64,000 bases of DNA from Bacteroidales bacterium (GTDB taxonomy: Bacteria > Bacteroidota > Bacteroidia > Bacteroidales > P3): assembly GCA_017480785.1 (NCBI GenBank), contig JAFURZ010000006.1, positions 100,655-164,654 of the forward strand. Reading direction: 5' to 3'. Below, piece after piece: positions 25,583 to 36,358 of the stretch. Position 1 is the stretch's first letter. The number at the start of each line of letters is the position of its first letter. Below the pieces are notes generated by a model. The model saw only the letters and a list, made by a program, of their open reading frames with translations, ran no database searches and had not been told where the DNA came from. The translations under genes were made by a program, and so were the position numbers.

Positions 25583-28500
25583 TTAATTGTTATTTCTTAT
25601 GAGTTCGTTTGCTATCAGTTCGGCCTGTTTCAGCACGGTGTCGGTGGCCAGCTGCTCCATGTCGGGCGGATAGCCGAAGCGGCGCAGCAGCCGCTTGACG
25701 GCCACCTTCATCTTGGCCCGCACGGTGGTCTTGAGGGTCCAGTCGATAGAGGAGTTCCGGCGGATGGTCTCGGTGAGCACCACGGCCAGCTCGCGCAGCT
25801 TCTCCTTGCCCATCAGTTCGAGGGCACTCTCGTTGTCGGCCACGGCGGTATAGAAGGCGTATTCGTAGGGTTCCAGCCCCATTTCCTGCGCCGCATTGTC
25901 GCTCTCCACAATGTGTTTGCTCAGCTTGATAAGCTCGTCTATCACTTCGGCGGCGGAGATTATTTTGTTGTGGTAGCGCGTGATAGAGCCGTCGAGCATC
26001 TCCATCAACGTGCGCCCTTCGACGAGGTTGGTGCGCATTCGGCTTTTGATTTCGTCGGTGAGCAGCTTGCGCAGCACTTCGAGAGCTATATTCTTGTGTT
26101 CCATATCCTTCAGTCCCAGCAAAAACTCTTCGGAAAGTATGGATATGTCGGGTTTTTTGATGCCGGCGGCATCAAAGAGGTCTATCACCTGCTCCGATAC
26201 AAGAGCTTGATCTATCACCTGCCGGATGGTGGTCTCAATCTCCTCGTTGGTGTGGCTGTTCGGCTTCGTATCGAACTTACAGAGGCGAGCCTTCACTGCC
26301 TGGAAAAAAGCCACTTCGTCTTTCACTTCCATCGCCGCCTCATTTGGCACCGAGAGGGCAAAGGCCTTGCCGAGAGCAGTCACCTCGTTTACAAAACGTT
26401 TTTTGCCGTCATCAAGTCCGAGAATGAAATCTTCCGCTATCAAAATCCACGACAGCTTGCCGGCGGTGGCGGCAACGAAATACTGCTTGTAGTCAAGTCC
26501 GTGGAGCATCTGCTGCACCACCTCCAGTTTCTCCTGCATCAGGGCCACGGCCTGCTCTTGCTGCTGGGTGGGGTCGCCCTTGCCGCCGGAGTCGGAATAG
26601 AACGACAGCGCCTCGCGCAGGTCGGAAGCGATGCCGAGGTAGTCCACCACCAAGCCGCCGGGCTTGTCTTTGTAGACGCGGTTCACACGGGCAATGGCCT
26701 GCATCAGGTTGTGCCCACGCATGGGCTTGTCTATATAGAGGGTGTGCAGACAGGGCACGTCGAAGCCGGTGAGCCACATATCGCGCACGATGACCAGCCG
26801 CAGATCGTCGTCGGGGTCTTTCATGCGGTCGGCCAACATGCGGCGCTCCGCCTTGGTGGTGTGGTGCTTGGCGATAGCGGGACCGTCGCTGGCAGCGGTG
26901 GTCATCACCACTTTCAGGGCGCCTTTCCGCAGGTCGTCGTTGTGCCACTCGGGACGAAGCTTCACTATCTCGTCGTAGAGCTCCACGGCAATACGGCGGC
27001 TCATGGCCACAATCATGGCCTTGCCCTCGAACACCTGCTGGCGGGCCTCGAAATGTTCCACGATGTCGCGGGCTATGTTCCGCACACGGTTGGGACTGCC
27101 TATCAAGGCCTCCAGCTGTGTCCACTTGGCTTTGGCCTGTTGCACATCGTCCAACTCGCCCACCTGCAATTCTTTATCGAGGTCTTCCACCAGCTTGCGA
27201 CCCTCAGCGCTCAGCTCAACCTTGGCCAGACGACTCTCATAATATATGCGCACCGTGGCGCCATCCTCCACCGCCTGCGCGATGTCGTAGACGTCAATAT
27301 AGTTGCCGAAGACGGCAGGGGTGTTCTTGTCGGTCAGCTCGATGGGGGTGCCAGTGAAGCCGATGTAGGTGGCGTTGGGCAGCGCGTCGCGCAGGTATTT
27401 GGCGAAACCGTATTTGATTTCCGAGCCCACCACCTCGTCGGCCTCATTGCGTACCTCCTTGGTCTTGGCAGCGAAGCCGTACTGCGTGCGGTGCGCCTCG
27501 TCGGCTATCACCACCACATTGTTACGGTCGGTCAACCTGTCGTAGGTGTTGCCCTCATCGGGCTGGAATTTCTGTATGGTGGTGAAGACCACCCCACCCG
27601 ACTGCACCTGTAACAATTGTTTCAGGTGTTCGCGACTGTCAGCCTGCACGGGCGTCTGGCGCAATAGTTGCTTGGAGGCCACGAAGGTCTCATATAGTTG
27701 GTCGTCGAGGTCGTTGCGGTCGGTGATGACCACCACGGTGGGGTTCTGCAGCCGCTGCACAATCTTGCCTGTATAGAACACCATCGAGAGCGACTTGCCG
27801 CTGCCCTGCGTGTGCCACACCACGCCGGCACGGTGGTCGCCGGTCTGCTGCTCTTTGACGGTCCTGAATCCGAAGTTTTTAGGCGATTCGCCCATTCTAG
27901 GCAGTATGTTGTTGATTCCCGTGGCCCTCATCGTGGACTCCACGGCCTTGTTGACGGCATAGTATTGATGATAGGCCGCCACCTTCTTCACCGTGGTGAT
28001 GGCCAGCTGTCCGGTGGCTTTGTCCTCGTGCTTGTCTTTCTCGAAGACGGTGAACGAGCGCACCAAGTCAAGCAGCGTCTCTTTGTTCAGCATGCCGCGT
28101 AGCAGCACCTCCAGCTCGCCCACCAGATGCGAGGCAACGGTCTCGCCGTCCTCGCTCTTCCAGGCCGAGTAGCGGCTCAATCCTGCCGACAGCGAGCCCG
28201 CGCGGGCTTCCAAGCCGTCGGAGATAACTATCAACTCGTTGTAGATGAACAGCGACGGTATCTGAGCCTTGTAGGTCTCTATCTGGTTGTAGGCGGCGGT
28301 GATGGTGGCCTCCTCGTCGGCGGCATTCTTCAGCTCCATCACCACCAGTGGCAGGCCGTTGACGAACAACACCACGTCGGGACGCAGTGTGTGGCCGTTC
28401 TCCGCCACGGTGAACTGGTTGACCACCATGAAGTCGTTGTTGTGCGGATCGTCGAAGTCCACCAGCCAAACCTTCTTGCCGCGCTCCTCACCCTGCTCAT

Positions 28501-28804
28501 AGACCGACACCGTCACACCCTGCGTCAGCAGCTCGTGGAAAGCCTCGTTGTCGGCCAGCAGGTCGGTGGAGCCAAGGCGCAGCACCGTCTTGACGGCCTC
28601 ATCCTGCACGCTGTATGGCAGCGACGGATTAAGCCTCCGCACCGCAGCCTCCAGCTTCTCCCGCAGCACCACCTCACCCAACGACTTCCGTATCGGACTC
28701 TTGCCGTCAGGCGCAATATCCGGCCCGTAGAGGTAATCGTACCCCCTGCCCTGCAGGATGTCGATGGCCATTTGCTCAATATCCGCTTCCTTCAGCTTGG
28801 TCAT
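25583..28804 (-). CDS. hsdR: Type I restriction endonuclease subunit R
   Basis: The 1073-aa protein has an N-terminal nuclease domain with the PD...ELK motif ([19 protein letters not shown], about residues 140-158) and superfamily 2 helicase motifs: Walker [12 protein letters not shown] near 333 and the DEAH box [11 protein letters not shown] near 430. [25 protein letters not shown] and QAIARVNR follow. The C-terminal region binds the methylase core. With HsdM and HsdS it forms a complex that translocates and cuts unmodified DNA. It is last in the - strand operon, 5 bp after the AlbA_2 gene. Length is normal. Confidence 0.96.
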   Translation of the reverse strand: MTKLKEADIEQMAIDILQGRGYDYLYGPDIAPDGKSPIRKSLGEVVLREKLEAAVRRLNPSLPYSVQDEAVKTVLRLGSTDLLADNEAFHELLTQGVTVSVYEQGEERGKKVWLVDFDDPHNNDFMVVNQFTVAENGHTLRPDVVLFVNGLPLVVMELKNAADEEATITAAYNQIETYKAQIPSLFIYNELIVISDGLEARAGSLSAGLSRYSAWKSEDGETVASHLVGELEVLLRGMLNKETLLDLVRSFTVFEKDKHEDKATGQLAITTVKKVAAYHQYYAVNKAVESTMRATGINNILPRMGESPKNFGFRTVKEQQTGDHRAGVVWHTQGSGKSLSMVFYTGKIVQRLQNPTVVVITDRNDLDDQLYETFVASKQLLRQTPVQADSREHLKQLLQVQSGGVVFTTIQKFQPDEGNTYDRLTDRNNVVVIADEAHRTQYGFAAKTKEVRNEADEVVGSEIKYGFAKYLRDALPNATYIGFTGTPIELTDKNTPAVFGNYIDVYDIAQAVEDGATVRIYYESRLAKVELSAEGRKLVEDLDKELQVGELDDVQQAKAKWTQLEALIGSPNRVRNIARDIVEHFEARQQVFEGKAMIVAMSRRIAVELYDEIVKLRPEWHNDDLRKGALKVVMTTAASDGPAIAKHHTTKAERRMLADRMKDPDDDLRLVIVRDMWLTGFDVPCLHTLYIDKPMRGHNLMQAIARVNRVYKDKPGGLVVDYLGIASDLREALSFYSDSGGKGDPTQQQEQAVALMQEKLEVVQQMLHGLDYKQYFVAATAGKLSWILIAEDFILGLDDGKKRFVNEVTALGKAFALSVPNEAAMEVKDEVAFFQAVKARLCKFDTKPNSHTNEEIETTIRQVIDQALVSEQVIDLFDAAGIKKPDISILSEEFLLGLKDMEHKNIALEVLRKLLTDEIKSRMRTNLVEGRTLMEMLDGSITRYHNKIISAAEVIDELIKLSKHIVESDNAAQEMGLEPYEYAFYTAVADNESALELMGKEKLRELAVVLTETIRRNSSIDWTLKTTVRAKMKVAVKRLLRRFGYPPDMEQLATDTVLKQAELIANELIRNNN

Positions 28805-28809
28805 AGTCG

Positions 28810-30354
28810 TTATATGTTTATTTTCCAGTATCCATTCTTATCCTCGCCAACACGCATCAGTATTCCCCAGCCTTTAAGTATAGCTATATTTCGTGCAACA
28901 GTGGCTCTTCCAACCCCCAATTGCAATGCCATTTCATCGTATGTCAATGAAGGATTCTTTCTCACCAAATCAATAATATCCTCTTGGGTAGGAGCTGTTT
29001 TTACAGTATCATTTGCAGTATCATTTACAGTATCATTTGCAGTATCATTAACATTTGCAGTGCCATTTACAGGTGCATTCAAAACAACACGTTTCCCACA
29101 GCCTTTATGTACGGGAATAAACACATTGATGAAGCTTCGCTCACTGTTGGTCTCAACCGTAGCTCTCGGCGAACCATTCTTCTTCAACTCCTCCTGAATG
29201 GTAGGAATGCCTGTTGAGCGGCCTTCGGTCAGGTCCAGTTCTTTCAGGAAATCGCCCAGCCTGCGGTTGCGGTAACGTCGCGAAATCATTCGATCACCCT
29301 TCTCTATCACGGCCTGCACTATCGACCTGTCGGGGCCGGGAATACTCAGTATATGTATTCCTTCGGGCTCCACCGAGATTTCCACAGGCTCGTACTGCTG
29401 GTAATCACGATGATACAGTGCGTTGACTATCGCCTCTTCCAATGCTTGAATGGGATAGTTGAAGAACCGTATGCTTTCAGGCACGTTTTTCTGTTTCTTC
29501 ACATTTTCCCTGATGATGTTGTTTTTCAAGTAGGTCAATGCGCCCTGTATCATCTGGGGCACACTGCCGTAAATTGTAGTCTCGCTGAAGTTATTGGGGT
29601 CGTTGATACGTCCTTCGGGAAAGATGACGATGTCCACCTGCGTATAGCGGAATATCTTTTCGGGATGCTCGCAGAACATCATCGCAGCCACATTCTTGAC
29701 CATTCTGTTTTCCGACGGACCGTCCATCAAGTCCATTTGTTCCAATGTTTGCTCCAGCGGCTGCGTGAAAAGCACTTTCTCCAATCTGCTGTCCACCTTG
29801 GCCAGATAATCACGCAGCAATGCCATAGAGATGTCTGTCAGTTTAATGTTTGGATTGGCCCTCTCGTCGAAAGGCACACGGTTGGCCATATCCCGCAACT
29901 CGTCCAACACCTCGCCTTTGGCGACGATGCTACTCGAACCGTCTCTGACGCAATATACAGGCTTCTTCACCTTGGCCAACACGTCACTGGGAACTGCATA
30001 TGGACGGTTCACGCCAGCAGGGACCCATATCACAAGGATTGTCTTGCCGTCAATCTCCTCAACAGAGGTGCGCGGCATATAGTAAGGTTCTATCAAATTG
30101 TTGAAACCGACCATCTGCTTCATTATGCCATCCACGGCCTCGGGATTAATACCCATCACAGGTCGTTTGGCAATACCATTCGCCTCCTCAACCCCGACAA
30201 GTATATATCCTCCGCCAAGATTGTCAAAGTCATTGGCGAAAGCCCCGATACTACGGTAAATATCCGTCGGGTTCCAACCCTTCTTGAACTCGATACGGTT
30301 GGATTCAATTTTTCTCCTGTTCAGCAGGTCTTCTATGTTTATCGGCAGTGCCAT
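28810..30354 (-). CDS. AlbA_2 (Schlafen-like) / ATPase-like protein with winged helix, in R-M operon
   Basis: The 514-aa protein starts with an AlbA_2 domain ([33 protein letters not shown], residues 20-55). A HATPase_c_4-like part follows ([16 protein letters not shown] near 300, [12 protein letters not shown] near 370), and a C-terminal helix-turn-helix ([20 protein letters not shown] near 475). Between the last two is an Asn-Asp-Thr-rich linker coded by 12-bp tandem repeats. Such proteins are common in defence islands and type I R-M operons; their role there is unproven. It ends 5 bp before hsdR. Confidence 0.82.
   Translation of the reverse strand: MALPINIEDLLNRRKIESNRIEFKKGWNPTDIYRSIGAFANDFDNLGGGYILVGVEEANGIAKRPVMGINPEAVDGIMKQMVGFNNLIEPYYMPRTSVEEIDGKTILVIWVPAGVNRPYAVPSDVLAKVKKPVYCVRDGSSSIVAKGEVLDELRDMANRVPFDERANPNIKLTDISMALLRDYLAKVDSRLEKVLFTQPLEQTLEQMDLMDGPSENRMVKNVAAMMFCEHPEKIFRYTQVDIVIFPEGRINDPNNFSETTIYGSVPQMIQGALTYLKNNIIRENVKKQKNVPESIRFFNYPIQALEEAIVNALYHRDYQQYEPVEISVEPEGIHILSIPGPDRSIVQAVIEKGDRMISRRYRNRRLGDFLKELDLTEGRSTGIPTIQEELKKNGSPRATVETNSERSFINVFIPVHKGCGKRVVLNAPVNGTANVNDTANDTVNDTANDTVKTAPTQEDIIDLVRKNPSLTYDEMALQLGVGRATVARNIAILKGWGILMRVGEDKNGYWKINI
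29003..29050. repeat. Four 12-bp in-frame repeats in the AlbA_2 gene
   Basis: Units (A/G)CAGTATCATTT are repeated four times, coding on the minus strand for alternating NDTA/NDTV. Copy changes would lengthen or shorten the linker before the helix-turn-helix by four residues without breaking the frame. A similar 12-bp array occupies the same position in the AlbA_2 gene at 61851-63320. Confidence 0.85.
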
Positions 30355-30447
30355 AATTCTTCTTATTTTTATTGTTTCCCTTCTTCGATCAATCTACGTG
30401 GGTTATATGATCCTTCGGCGATGGTTCGGTGATTCCGTGTTTGATAA

Positions 30448-31275
30448 TTAAAACGGGAAATCTTCAATTTCATCTGTTTTTGATGTAGGAAAATGCTTTT
30501 TACTCAAATATGAACAAAACGATGCAGACAAGTGTACAATCAATTCGGCTTCCTCAAAGTTAGGATTGCGTCCCTCGCGTAAATGTCTACCCCATTCTGA
30601 TGCATAGCCGAAAATCTTAGACACTATTTCATCCGTTGGTCGCGGTACTATTTCCGGATGATCCTTTATTAACTGGCCCAATGTGCTTTTTGTTCCTGTC
30701 ACTTCTCTTGCAACACACTCCAATGCTGCCACAGAATGCTGAATTGCACCTGTTATTTCCGGTTCTGGTTTTTTGGAAAGGTCTTTTAATGCCTCTTTAA
30801 GTTCATTTGCACTTGTATCAAGCCCAGCCTCAGACAATATGATTGCAGATTCTGCCATCTTTTCTTCAAAAGCATCATCTCCTCTATATTCAATCACTCC
30901 GTTCGTCATTTTCCAACCAATGCCTTTCTGCACAAAATAGTCATTCACGTCTTTCTCAAATCCTGCTTTGGAAATACTATCTCGAAGACTTGTATACACA
31001 AGCTCTATCACATCATATACATAGTACCATTGGCAGTTCTCTAATACTCCAATAATCTCATCTCGCATAAAATCATTCTCGCCCCAATTGCTTCTATCTG
31101 GTGCTGTTTTTGTTGCAGAACAAACTATGGCTCTAATGGTCTTTAGGGATGAAATATACGGTTCAACCATTAATAATAGATAATCTCGTAATTCCACCGG
31201 CACATCATATCGCGTCACAATAGGAACTGACTCTGTGGCGACACCTATTCTACTTGAAAAAACATCCATATTCAT
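30448..31275 (-). CDS. AbiJ-like (AbiJ-NTD4 type) putative abortive-infection protein
   Basis: The 275-aa protein begins MNMDVFSSRIGVATESVPI, with VPVELRDYLLLMVEPY soon after. This resembles the opening of AbiJ_NTD4 proteins (FSxRxG ... LRxxL). The C-terminal half (GAIQHSVAALECVAREVTG, TLGQLIKDH, ASEWGRHLREGRNPNFEEAE) looks like the all-helical Abi_C/HEPN-like region of the same proteins. The call comes from remembered family patterns and is moderate. The gene is AT-richer than hsdR and hsdM. It lies between hsdS and the first AlbA_2 gene, on the same strand. Confidence 0.6.
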   Translation of the reverse strand: MNMDVFSSRIGVATESVPIVTRYDVPVELRDYLLLMVEPYISSLKTIRAIVCSATKTAPDRSNWGENDFMRDEIIGVLENCQWYYVYDVIELVYTSLRDSISKAGFEKDVNDYFVQKGIGWKMTNGVIEYRGDDAFEEKMAESAIILSEAGLDTSANELKEALKDLSKKPEPEITGAIQHSVAALECVAREVTGTKSTLGQLIKDHPEIVPRPTDEIVSKIFGYASEWGRHLREGRNPNFEEAELIVHLSASFCSYLSKKHFPTSKTDEIEDFPF

Positions 31276-31310
31276 ATCTTTTTTTCAACAACGCTTATTC
31301 TTTCATTTTA

Positions 31311-32456
31311 TTATTCAGTTACTTTCACTTCACCATTCATCAGCCGTGGCAGTAATGTGTCGCGCTGGGCGGTGAGGGCTTGTATTTGACATTGATTGTT
31401 GCTGATTTTTTCGTCAATCGACCTTGTATGTTCCTGGAATAATTTAATTGTTCTATTATCTGGAATAACAACATCAATATTCTCAAAATCCGATTTGCTT
31501 ATTGAGCCGAAAACTGTTCCATTGTCATTGAATGACTTGATCTCCTCCAACAACGATTTAATTTTATAATAAGTATATGAATAGTAATCTTTTTCGTGTT
31601 TGTATCTAAATGCAGCTACGCCTCGGCCGATACAGCATCTCTCTGTAGCCATATTTTGTGCTCCCACGGGTGCCCGAACGCTAATCAGCGTATCATTGAC
31701 CTCTGCAAATCGTGTCGGTGCTGTGGTATAAACACGTCTTGTGGGGAAACGGAATCCGAAATCAGCATTTCCTTGATACATTGGAATTCCTATTCCGTTT
31801 TCATTAAAGCTGTCGCCACTTGGAGATTGTCCCATTGTAAAATCAAATTCATCTCCCAATTTGCCTTCTTTCCATTCGGGATTAGGGTTGTCGATGAAGT
31901 AGTGGCGGAAGAGGGTTTCGGCGAGGGCTTCGAGGGTCGTGTTCTCCCGATTCAACAAATCTATCTTGTCATCCAACAAACTCAATATCCCCGCTATCCT
32001 CTTCTGCTCCTCCAACGGAGGAAGCAATAGAAAAAGATTATCGAATGCTTCTTTTGCTACTCTTTGACGGCCAGAACTACCTTCTAAATTATGCTCAGCA
32101 TGTGACCTTACTTCATCGCTCCTTGATAAATAATACACAAAGTTCGAATCCGACACCCCTTCTTTTCCTCTAAATACATGGAACTCTGTTGATCCAAATC
32201 CATACCCATCTTTCAGCCCTCTTACCTGACATATTTTCCCATTTTCCAAACAAGGGGTTATCCTTGCAAACAATGTGTCTCCATTTATAAAACGGCTCCC
32301 CCCGCCCAGCTCTTTATGTTGAGAGTATGTACAGAACTTTGTTGAAGAATCCAAATCTTTCATTTCAATAAAAGACACGGGGATCCTCTTCGGAATCTTT
32401 ACTGTAGGATTTATGTCAACAAAATCCGAAAATCTATATTCTTTCCATTCGCTCAT
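31311..32456 (-). CDS. hsdS: Type I restriction-modification specificity subunit
   Basis: The 381-aa protein has the two-half HsdS plan: target-recognition domain 1 (WKEYRFSDFVDINPTVKIPK), a conserved helical spacer (LPPLEEQKRIAGILSLLDDKIDLLNRE, about residues 150-175), target-recognition domain 2 (WKEGKLGDEFDFTMGQSPSG) and a final helical region (QIQALTAQRDTLLPRLMNGEV). It determines which DNA sequence is methylated and cut. It is AT-richer than the neighbouring hsdM and hsdR. No invertible repeats or second hsdS copy were noticed nearby. Confidence 0.94.
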   Translation of the reverse strand: MSEWKEYRFSDFVDINPTVKIPKRIPVSFIEMKDLDSSTKFCTYSQHKELGGGSRFINGDTLFARITPCLENGKICQVRGLKDGYGFGSTEFHVFRGKEGVSDSNFVYYLSRSDEVRSHAEHNLEGSSGRQRVAKEAFDNLFLLLPPLEEQKRIAGILSLLDDKIDLLNRENTTLEALAETLFRHYFIDNPNPEWKEGKLGDEFDFTMGQSPSGDSFNENGIGIPMYQGNADFGFRFPTRRVYTTAPTRFAEVNDTLISVRAPVGAQNMATERCCIGRGVAAFRYKHEKDYYSYTYYKIKSLLEEIKSFNDNGTVFGSISKSDFENIDVVIPDNRTIKLFQEHTRSIDEKISNNQCQIQALTAQRDTLLPRLMNGEVKVTE

Positions 32457-32466
32457 ATTACATTTT

Positions 32467-32735
32467 CTATTTAATGTCCTCTATTTCTTGCACCAATTTG
32501 TCTCGCTCGTCAAAATGCTTGTCTTTCACTAGCCCAGCCTTCGGAGAGAAAGGACTTGTTTTGCATAGATTATCCAAGGCATAATACCGCCTTTCTTTCT
32601 CACATGATTTTCACGCAAGTAGCCCTTGCTATTCTTGACCATAAAGCGTAACGTCACACAAGCAATGACAAGTGTCACCACCATCACCACAAACGATGCA
32701 CAAGCCACTATCAGATTTGCTGTTTCTATACTCAT
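32467..32735 (-). pseudogene. Small membrane protein with apparent frameshift
   Basis: From ATG 32735 the frame encodes a TM segment (TANLIVACASFVVMVVTLVI, residues 5-24) and then NSKGYLRENH before reading into a poor frame that stops at 68 aa. In a second frame the same DNA continues as EKERRYYALDNLCKTSPFSP, KAGLVKDKHFDERDKLVQ and EIEDIK, ending at 32467, which looks much more like protein. A one- or two-base indel near 32600-32615 would join them into a protein of about 89 aa. It lies directly upstream of hsdS, so it is part of the R-M operon. Damage or sequencing error are both possible. Confidence 0.55.
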
Positions 32736-32990
32736 ATTGTTTCTATTCCTTATTTTCAGTTATAAAATAATGCTTAATAACTGGTTTTTTTAATTGTAAA
32801 ATTTTCTTTTACAACCGATTGTTTCTTATTCCAAAAACATCATCACTCAACGTGTATTTATTCCATTCCCTCATAGGACAATCACTTTTTTCTTTATATC
32901 TATCTTCTTTTTCCTTATCATATAAGAAAGCAACATTATGATATATAATACATTACGTTTTTTCTTTTCAATAATTACACCTCAAACACC
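32736..32990. other. AT-rich spacer in R-M island, no gene seen
   Basis: About 255 bp with many T/A runs lie between the second AlbA_2 gene and the small membrane gene. No convincing reading frame, tRNA or hairpin was seen. It may hold a promoter for the hsdS half of the island, but no TAnnTTTG box was identified with confidence. Confidence 0.4.
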
Positions 32991-34658
32991 TCATTTTCTA
33001 CCACTTTTTTCAAGAAAAGAATCTTCATTCAGTTTATACCTTCTATATTTTCGACCACCAAGAGGTGTTATTTCACCATCTTTAGCCATAGTTCTAACCA
33101 TTTTTTCTAATTCCAAATAATCTACATCTGGTAACCTTGAAGCCATTTCAGATAGCAGACTATTAGAATGATATTTTAGATCTTCAAGTATCAATGCTTT
33201 AAGGCGGTATGGTTCTATGGTCTTTAATGTTGTTGGGAATTGCATTTTAGTGGTGGAAACAAACTCAGGATTTATCTCATATTTAGTTCCTCGGCCAGAT
33301 CCTTTTTGTAAAATAATGTTATTTGAAATCAATGATTCAACATATGGGCGGAGCCGACTACCATCTGTGAGTTGAAGTTCTTTTGATAGTTCATTAGCTG
33401 TTACTGATTTCTTTTGCAAAATGATTCCCAATGAAATATATGCTTTTTGACTAATTCTGTAATTTGACGATACAAAATCACATATTCTGGATGATTCTTT
33501 GGAAACAATTTTCTTATAAACCGTGACTTCAACATAGTCTTCTCCCTCATAAACTATTGGCTTACACTTGCCTGAAGTCAACAAGGTTTCATAAATCAAG
33601 TCATAACCAGAACCTTCAGCCTCCATCAAGTGCAAATCATAAAAAACATTTGCGAGATGAATATTTCTTTTTTCCGTTTTCTGAAGAATATTATTCACGG
33701 TCACCCCGATTGGCAGCACCCCAGGGTTAGTAACAGTCATTCTGTCAGGATAGAGTTTTATGAAAATATCTCCTCGTGTAGTGTATGGCCTATGAACGAT
33801 GGCATTACACAACAACTCCCTCACAACCTTTTCGTCGTAAACTGGCATTTCCTTGCGCCAAAGGCCTTCTGAAACCTCATTATATTCCCTCCAGTCCGGA
33901 ATGCTTTCCCACAAGGTTATCAATAATTCCCGAGGATTTAAACTATAATCGCTCCAAACTTTCTTGTCTACCTTGTGCTCTTCTGTATCATATTTAATGT
34001 ATTGTACAATGGGTGAATACAACAAACGTGCTCTTTGTTCTTGTTTCCCTATCCACAACACTCCCAAATTTGTCAGATATCCATTTTCGTCAATCATTTG
34101 GTAATAAGAAAGGAGCTCCTCATCTGTTTTTTCTTTTACAAATTGTGATACTCTATCGGAAGACCTGATATCCAACACAAACTTGTTTAATTTTGAAATA
34201 TCTGCCTTCTGCCACTGTATTTTTAGAGATACCTTAGTTTCCCAACTATATGCAGGCTTATCGGAAATCAATCGACTTAGTTCATCTGGTAAAAGAGGTC
34301 TACTTGAATCGTGATCTCTAATATAATAAACTCCTTTTGTTGTACTTGCAATAGACACTTGCGATGGAAGAACATGCAACTTCATATACTGCCCACCATT
34401 ATCTGAAACTATTACTTCTGGTCTTAATGCAACATTTATTGTAAGCTCATTAATACGTTTTATAATCTTTTCAGGCAATCCATCTGGAATTACTTGGCCA
34501 GGAGCAGGTTTGTCCTCTCCATCTTCAATACCAATTGCCAAGTATCCGCCATGACTATTTGCAAAAGCGACACAGTCTTTCGACAGTTCTTCAAAATCGG
34601 CAGTTCTGCCTGTAACTTTTTTCAGGGACTTTTTGTCGAATTTATTGTTTTCTTCCAT
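32991..34658 (-). CDS. AlbA_2 (Schlafen-like) / ATPase-like protein, second copy in R-M operon
   Basis: The 555-aa protein has an AlbA_2 domain (GRTADFEELSKDCVAFANSHGG ends, GYLAIGIEDG, residues 17-45) and a HATPase_c_4-like region (VVRELLCNAIVHRPYTTRGD near 270, EAEGSGYDLIYETL near 335). The C-terminal part has two winged-helix-like segments (KSVTANELSKELQLTDGSRL; SNSLLSEMASRLPDVDYLEL). It begins 12 bp after the hsdM stop. It is clearly AT-richer than hsdM, which suggests separate acquisition. Unlike the copies at 28810 and 61851 it has no 12-bp repeat linker. Confidence 0.8.
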   Translation of the reverse strand: MEENNKFDKKSLKKVTGRTADFEELSKDCVAFANSHGGYLAIGIEDGEDKPAPGQVIPDGLPEKIIKRINELTINVALRPEVIVSDNGGQYMKLHVLPSQVSIASTTKGVYYIRDHDSSRPLLPDELSRLISDKPAYSWETKVSLKIQWQKADISKLNKFVLDIRSSDRVSQFVKEKTDEELLSYYQMIDENGYLTNLGVLWIGKQEQRARLLYSPIVQYIKYDTEEHKVDKKVWSDYSLNPRELLITLWESIPDWREYNEVSEGLWRKEMPVYDEKVVRELLCNAIVHRPYTTRGDIFIKLYPDRMTVTNPGVLPIGVTVNNILQKTEKRNIHLANVFYDLHLMEAEGSGYDLIYETLLTSGKCKPIVYEGEDYVEVTVYKKIVSKESSRICDFVSSNYRISQKAYISLGIILQKKSVTANELSKELQLTDGSRLRPYVESLISNNIILQKGSGRGTKYEINPEFVSTTKMQFPTTLKTIEPYRLKALILEDLKYHSNSLLSEMASRLPDVDYLELEKMVRTMAKDGEITPLGGRKYRRYKLNEDSFLEKSGRK

Positions 34659-34670
34659 AATCCATATTGC

Positions 34671-36188
34671 TCAATCAATATTTATTCTATTCAAATTCTC
34701 CAATATCACTTTGTTCAGTCGGTCTTCCTCTTTCAGTTGCTCTTCGAATTCGGCACGGAGGGCGGTGAAGCGCTCGGCGAAGTTGAAGTCGTCTTCCTCT
34801 TCGGGTAGGCCGACGTAGCGGCCGGGAGTGAGCACATAGTCCAACTCTGCCACACGGCTGACGGGCACCGAGGCGCAGAAGCCAGGCACATCGGCATAGT
34901 CGGCCGACTCATCGCGCCAACGATGGTAGGTGTCGGCAATCTGGCGGATGTCCTCCTCGGTCAGCTCGCGGGTGCGGCGGTTGATGAGGTGGCCCATATT
35001 ACGGGCGTCGATGAAAAGAATCTCGCCAGCCCGCTTTGTCCTGTTGCGGCTGACAAACCACAGACAGGCGGGAATCTGCGTGTTAAGGAACAGCTTGGCA
35101 GGCAGATTGACGATGCAGGCGATGAGTCCTTTGTCGATAAGGGCCTTGCGAATCTCACCTTCGCCGCCAGTTTTCGATGTCAGAGACCCTTTGGCCAGCA
35201 CGAAGCCCGCCTGTCCCGAGGGGGCGAGGTGGTAAACGAAGTGTTGTATCCAGGCAAAGTTGGCATTACCTACGGGCGGCACACCGTACTGCCAACGGGC
35301 ATCACCGCGCAACTGGTCACCGCTCCAGTCGCTGTCGTTGAAGGGCGGATTGGCGATGACGAAGTCGGCCTTCACGTCCTTATGGGCATCGTTGAGGAAC
35401 GAGCCTTCGGTGTTCCACTTTACCTGCGAAGCGTCGATACCTCGGATGGCGAGGTTCATCTTGCAGAGTCGCCAAGTGGTCTGGTTGCTCTCCTGTCCAT
35501 AGATGGAGATGTCCTCGACGCGGCCTTGATGCTCGCGCACGAACTTATCGCTCTGCACGAACATACCGCCCGAGCCACAGCAGGGGTCAAGCACACGTCC
35601 GTGGTAGGGCTCCAACATCGTCACCAGCAGTTCCACGACGCTGCGCGGCGTGTAGAACTGGCCACCCTTCTTGCCTTCGGCCAAGGCAAACTCGCCGAGG
35701 AAATACTCGAATACGTGACCCAGCAGGTCGGCACTACGCGTGCTGGTATTCTCAAGTGTGGAGTTGCCTATCAGGTCTATCAGTTCGCCCAGCGACGTGG
35801 GGTCAAGGTTGGGACGCGAAAACACCTTTGGCAGCACACCTTTCAGCGAACGGTTCTCACGCTCGATGGCATCCATAGCCTCGTCTATCAGTTTGCCAAT
35901 CTGCGGATTCTTGGCATTGGCCACAAGGTAGGCCCAGCGGGCACTCTCCGGCACATAGAACACGTTCTCGGCCAGGTATTCCTCGCGGTCCTCGGGGTCG
36001 GCACCCTCGGCCTGCTGCTTCACCAACTCGGCATAGAGCCGCTCAAACGACACCGATATATAGCGTAGGAATATCAGACCCAGCACCACGTGCTTGTATT
36101 CGGCCGCGTCGATGTTCTTGCGCAGCTTGTCAGCAGCCTTCCACAGCCGTTTTTCCAGCGGCTCTTCTATCTGTTCTTTCTTTGCCAT
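34671..36188 (-). CDS. hsdM: Type I restriction-modification methyltransferase subunit
   Basis: The ATG at 36188 (MAKKEQIEEPLEKRLWKAAD) is preferred to one eight codons upstream, giving 505 aa. It has the N-terminal HsdM_N helical domain (residues 8-150), AdoMet motif I DPCCGSGGMFVQS near 200 and the catalytic N6-adenine motif NPPFNDSDW near 280. It methylates adenine in the site read by HsdS and forms the core of the restriction complex. It is first in the - strand operon. Its composition matches hsdR and the chromosome rather than the AT-rich genes between them. Confidence 0.96.
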   Translation of the reverse strand: MAKKEQIEEPLEKRLWKAADKLRKNIDAAEYKHVVLGLIFLRYISVSFERLYAELVKQQAEGADPEDREEYLAENVFYVPESARWAYLVANAKNPQIGKLIDEAMDAIERENRSLKGVLPKVFSRPNLDPTSLGELIDLIGNSTLENTSTRSADLLGHVFEYFLGEFALAEGKKGGQFYTPRSVVELLVTMLEPYHGRVLDPCCGSGGMFVQSDKFVREHQGRVEDISIYGQESNQTTWRLCKMNLAIRGIDASQVKWNTEGSFLNDAHKDVKADFVIANPPFNDSDWSGDQLRGDARWQYGVPPVGNANFAWIQHFVYHLAPSGQAGFVLAKGSLTSKTGGEGEIRKALIDKGLIACIVNLPAKLFLNTQIPACLWFVSRNRTKRAGEILFIDARNMGHLINRRTRELTEEDIRQIADTYHRWRDESADYADVPGFCASVPVSRVAELDYVLTPGRYVGLPEEEDDFNFAERFTALRAEFEEQLKEEDRLNKVILENLNRINID

Positions 36189-36358
36189 TATCTTATTCTT
36201 AATGAATTGCAAGACCTAAAATATTATTCATTCCATATCTATTTCACACCTTTGCCCTGAGATTCACGACTAGCTCGAGGGTGGCGGATGCGGCCGATGG
36301 ACTCGGAGATTTCGCCGATGTCGTCGACGGTCACCTGAAGGCGGGGGCGGGAGGGCGG

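Noticed and set aside
25913-27613. 566-codon frame antisense to hsdR
   Set aside because: hsdR motifs on the minus strand are complete; the antisense product is His/Val-rich.
36281-36350. Small GTG-started frame on the minus strand after the aldo/keto reductase gene (TVDDIGEISESIGRIRHP)
   Set aside because: Only about 31 codons, with no recognised family; possibly a remnant but not supported enough to list.
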